This document shows positions 62,483-64,000 of a stretch of DNA of 64,000 bases, one piece after another (within the stretch, counting starts at the first letter, position 1; each line of letters opens with the position of its first letter). The stretch is from Planosporangium thailandense (GTDB lineage Bacteria > Actinomycetota > Actinomycetes > Mycobacteriales > Micromonosporaceae). Both the position numbers and the translations under genes were made by a program. The stretch spans positions 310,001-374,000 of the forward strand of contig NZ_JAATVY010000004.1 in the NCBI RefSeq assembly GCF_011947195.1, read 5' to 3'. The notes under the pieces are model-generated. The model did not search any database, had not been told where the DNA came from, and was given only the letters and a program-made list of their open reading frames with translations.

Positions 62483-63262
62483 ATGATGGCCGATCGCGTC
62501 GCGGTGGTGACCGGTGCCACCAGTGGTATCGGGCTTGCCGTCACGAAGGTGTTGGCGGAACAAGGTATCAAGGTTTTCATCTGTGCCCGGAACAAGGATC
62601 GGGTAGCGCAGACCGTGGCCGATCTGCGGGCGAAGGATCTCGACGTGGACGGCGGCCCGTGCGACGTGCGGTCGGCTGCGGACGTGCGCTCCTTCGTGCA
62701 GGCCGCGGTGGACCGGTTCGGGCGGATCGACATTCTCGTCAACAACGCCGGTCGCAGCGGCGGTGGCGTGACCGCTCAGATCACCGACGATCTCTGGTTC
62801 GACGTGATAGACACAAACCTCAACAGCGTCTTCCTGGTCACCCGGGAGACGCTCACCACCGGCAAGATGCTGGCGGGCGAGACCGGCCGGGTCATCAACA
62901 TCGCATCGACCGGTGGCAAGCAGGGCGTTGTGCTCGGCGCGCCGTACTCCGCATCCAAACACGGCGTGGTCGGCTTCACCAAGGCGCTCGGCCTTGAGCT
63001 CGCGAAGACCGGCATCACGGTGAACGCGGTCTGTCCGGGATACGTGGAGACGCCGATGGCCTCGCGGGTCCGGCAAGGGTACGCAGCGGCCTGGGACACG
63101 TCCGAGGACGACGTGCTGGAAAGGTTCAACGCCAAGATCCCCCTCGGGCGGTACTCGACTCCGGAGGAGGTGGCGGCGCTCGTGGGTTACCTGGTCCAGC
63201 CGACCGCTGCCTCGATCACGGCTCAGGCCATCAACGTCTGCGGTGGGCTGGGCAACTACTAG
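62483..63262 (+). CDS. Type II PKS C9 ketoreductase (ActIII-like)
   Basis: ATG 62483, 7 bases after GGAG, gives 259 residues. It shows VAVVTGATSGIGLAVTKVLAEQGIKVFICAR, LVNNAGRSGGGVTAQI, INIASTGGKQGVVLGAPYSASKHGVVGFTKALGLELAKTGITVNAVCPGYVETPM and the end TAQAINVCGGLGNY. The last parts are nearly identical to actinorhodin ketoreductase as I remember it. It reduces the C9 carbonyl of the nascent chain with NADPH, giving the first ring its missing oxygen. The frame extends upstream to 62411 without family sequence. Confidence 0.95.
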   Translation: MMADRVAVVTGATSGIGLAVTKVLAEQGIKVFICARNKDRVAQTVADLRAKDLDVDGGPCDVRSAADVRSFVQAAVDRFGRIDILVNNAGRSGGGVTAQITDDLWFDVIDTNLNSVFLVTRETLTTGKMLAGETGRVINIASTGGKQGVVLGAPYSASKHGVVGFTKALGLELAKTGITVNAVCPGYVETPMASRVRQGYAAAWDTSEDDVLERFNAKIPLGRYSTPEEVAALVGYLVQPTAASITAQAINVCGGLGNY

Positions 63263-63290
63263 TCCGGATCGCTCTGAGAAAGGCTTTGTC

Positions 63291-64000
63291 GTGACTGAAC
63301 CCATCGCAGCAGATTCCCGCTTCGTCCAGCACACCACGCGGGTTTCGGCGTCGGCCGATGTTTTGTACGAGTTGATCGCGGACGCGCCGAGTTGGCCGAC
63401 CGTACTGGGCCCGACGATCCATGTGGAGCGACTGGAGTCGAACGGAGTCGACGAGGTGCTTCAACTGTGGGCGACGGCGAACGACTCGGTGCGCACCTGG
63501 CGCTCCCGCCGTCACCTCGACCCCGAGGCCCGGCGCATCTCGTTCCGGCAGGTGCAGTCTCCGCCGCCCCTGACATCCATGGGCGGCGCGTGGATACTGC
63601 GGCCGGTGGCGGAGGACGTCACCGAGGTGGTGCTCGACCATGACTTCAGCGTCGTCGACAACGACCCCGAGGCGTTGGAGTGGTTCACGACGGCGGTGGA
63701 TCGCAACAGCACCGAAGAGCTCGCGGCGATGAAGCGGTTGGCGGAGAACTGGGCCGACCGGGCTGATCTGACCATGACCTTCGACGATTCCGTTCAGATC
63801 GCGGGGGACGCGGTACGGGTGTACGACTTCCTCTGTGACGCCGGACGATGGCCGGAGCGGATCCCGCACGTCTCGAGCATGGAGCTGACCGAGCCCAGCC
63901 CCGGCCTGCAGGTCATGACGATGGATACAAGCACGGCCGACGGCTCGGTGCACACCACCCGGTCGGTGCGGGTTTGCTTCCCGTCGAACCGCATCGTGTA
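63291..64000 (+). CDS. Aromatase/cyclase, partial (runs off the window)
   Basis: GTG 63291 opens a frame still open at 64000 (236 codons). It encodes a first START-like domain (HTTRVSASADVLYELIADAPSWPTVLGPTIHVERLE .. NSTEELAAMKRLAENW) and the start of a second (MTFDDSVQIAGDAVRVYDFLCDAGRWPERIPHVSSMELTE). This didomain layout is that of ActVII-type aromatase/cyclases of reducing clusters. It should cyclise and dehydrate the first ring after C9 reduction. It starts 28 bases beyond the ketoreductase gene. Confidence 0.93.
   Translation, partial: MTEPIAADSRFVQHTTRVSASADVLYELIADAPSWPTVLGPTIHVERLESNGVDEVLQLWATANDSVRTWRSRRHLDPEARRISFRQVQSPPPLTSMGGAWILRPVAEDVTEVVLDHDFSVVDNDPEALEWFTTAVDRNSTEELAAMKRLAENWADRADLTMTFDDSVQIAGDAVRVYDFLCDAGRWPERIPHVSSMELTEPSPGLQVMTMDTSTADGSVHTTRSVRVCFPSNRIV

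Overview
The window looks like a high-GC actinomycete chromosome, most plausibly Micromonosporaceae. This rests on very high G+C at third codon positions, ATGA/GTGA overlapping operons, a SAM-IV-like riboswitch, a cysteine leader peptide, a SARP regulator and an aromatic (type II) polyketide cluster. Family-level placement is inference.

Layout: (1) 1-10.4 kb is one rightward catabolic/transport operon: SDR end, nitronate monooxygenase-like enzyme, acyl-CoA ligase, polar amino acid ABC transporter, FAD amine oxidase, MaoC, cupin, Asp/Glu-racemase-like enzyme and polysaccharide-deacetylase-like hydrolase. (2) 10.4-43.5 kb is a genomic-island zone. It is punctuated by four near-identical att modules at 11.62, 22.74, 34.65 and 43.40 kb. 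Each carries the 3' half of a tRNA-Val(GAC)-like gene, a stem-loop and GGGAGCA repeats. Remnants of excisionase and integrase lie next to the first two, and an integrase tail beside the third. Between the modules sit cargo blocks: malic enzyme/fumarase/MFS/kinase/epoxide hydrolase (A), a sulfur-regulated organosulfur-type operon (B), and an IS-rich block with a PadR relic, a DMT/LysR pair, a toxin-antitoxin relic and a lipase-like hydrolase (C). No intact tRNA or integrase gene is visible. (3) 44.9-50.3 kb holds a TPR-type regulator, an AfsA-family protein, a double CMD protein, a HAD hydrolase and an MDR reductase, resembling a butyrolactone/butenolide signal pathway. (4) 50.3-51.4 kb is transposase debris. 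(5) 51.7-64 kb is a type II PKS cluster: SARP, KS-alpha, KS-beta/CLF, ACP, a full acetyl-CoA carboxylase (fused AccD-AccA, AccB, AccC), amidohydrolase, SnoaL-like protein, secreted cholesterol-oxidase-like flavoprotein, ActIII-type C9 ketoreductase and an aromatase/cyclase running off the end.

How the genes work together: the PKS operon supplies its own malonyl-CoA, makes a poly-beta-ketone on the ACP, reduces C9 and aromatises the first ring. A SARP encoded just upstream probably switches it on through 11-bp-spaced repeats. Cargo B starts with a SAM-IV-like riboswitch and a SufS-like desulfurase. It continues, behind a cysteine-type leader peptide, with a peptide/nickel-type ABC importer, an FMN luciferase-like monooxygenase and two CMD/AhpD proteins. 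Both control elements point to scavenging of an unknown sulfur compound.
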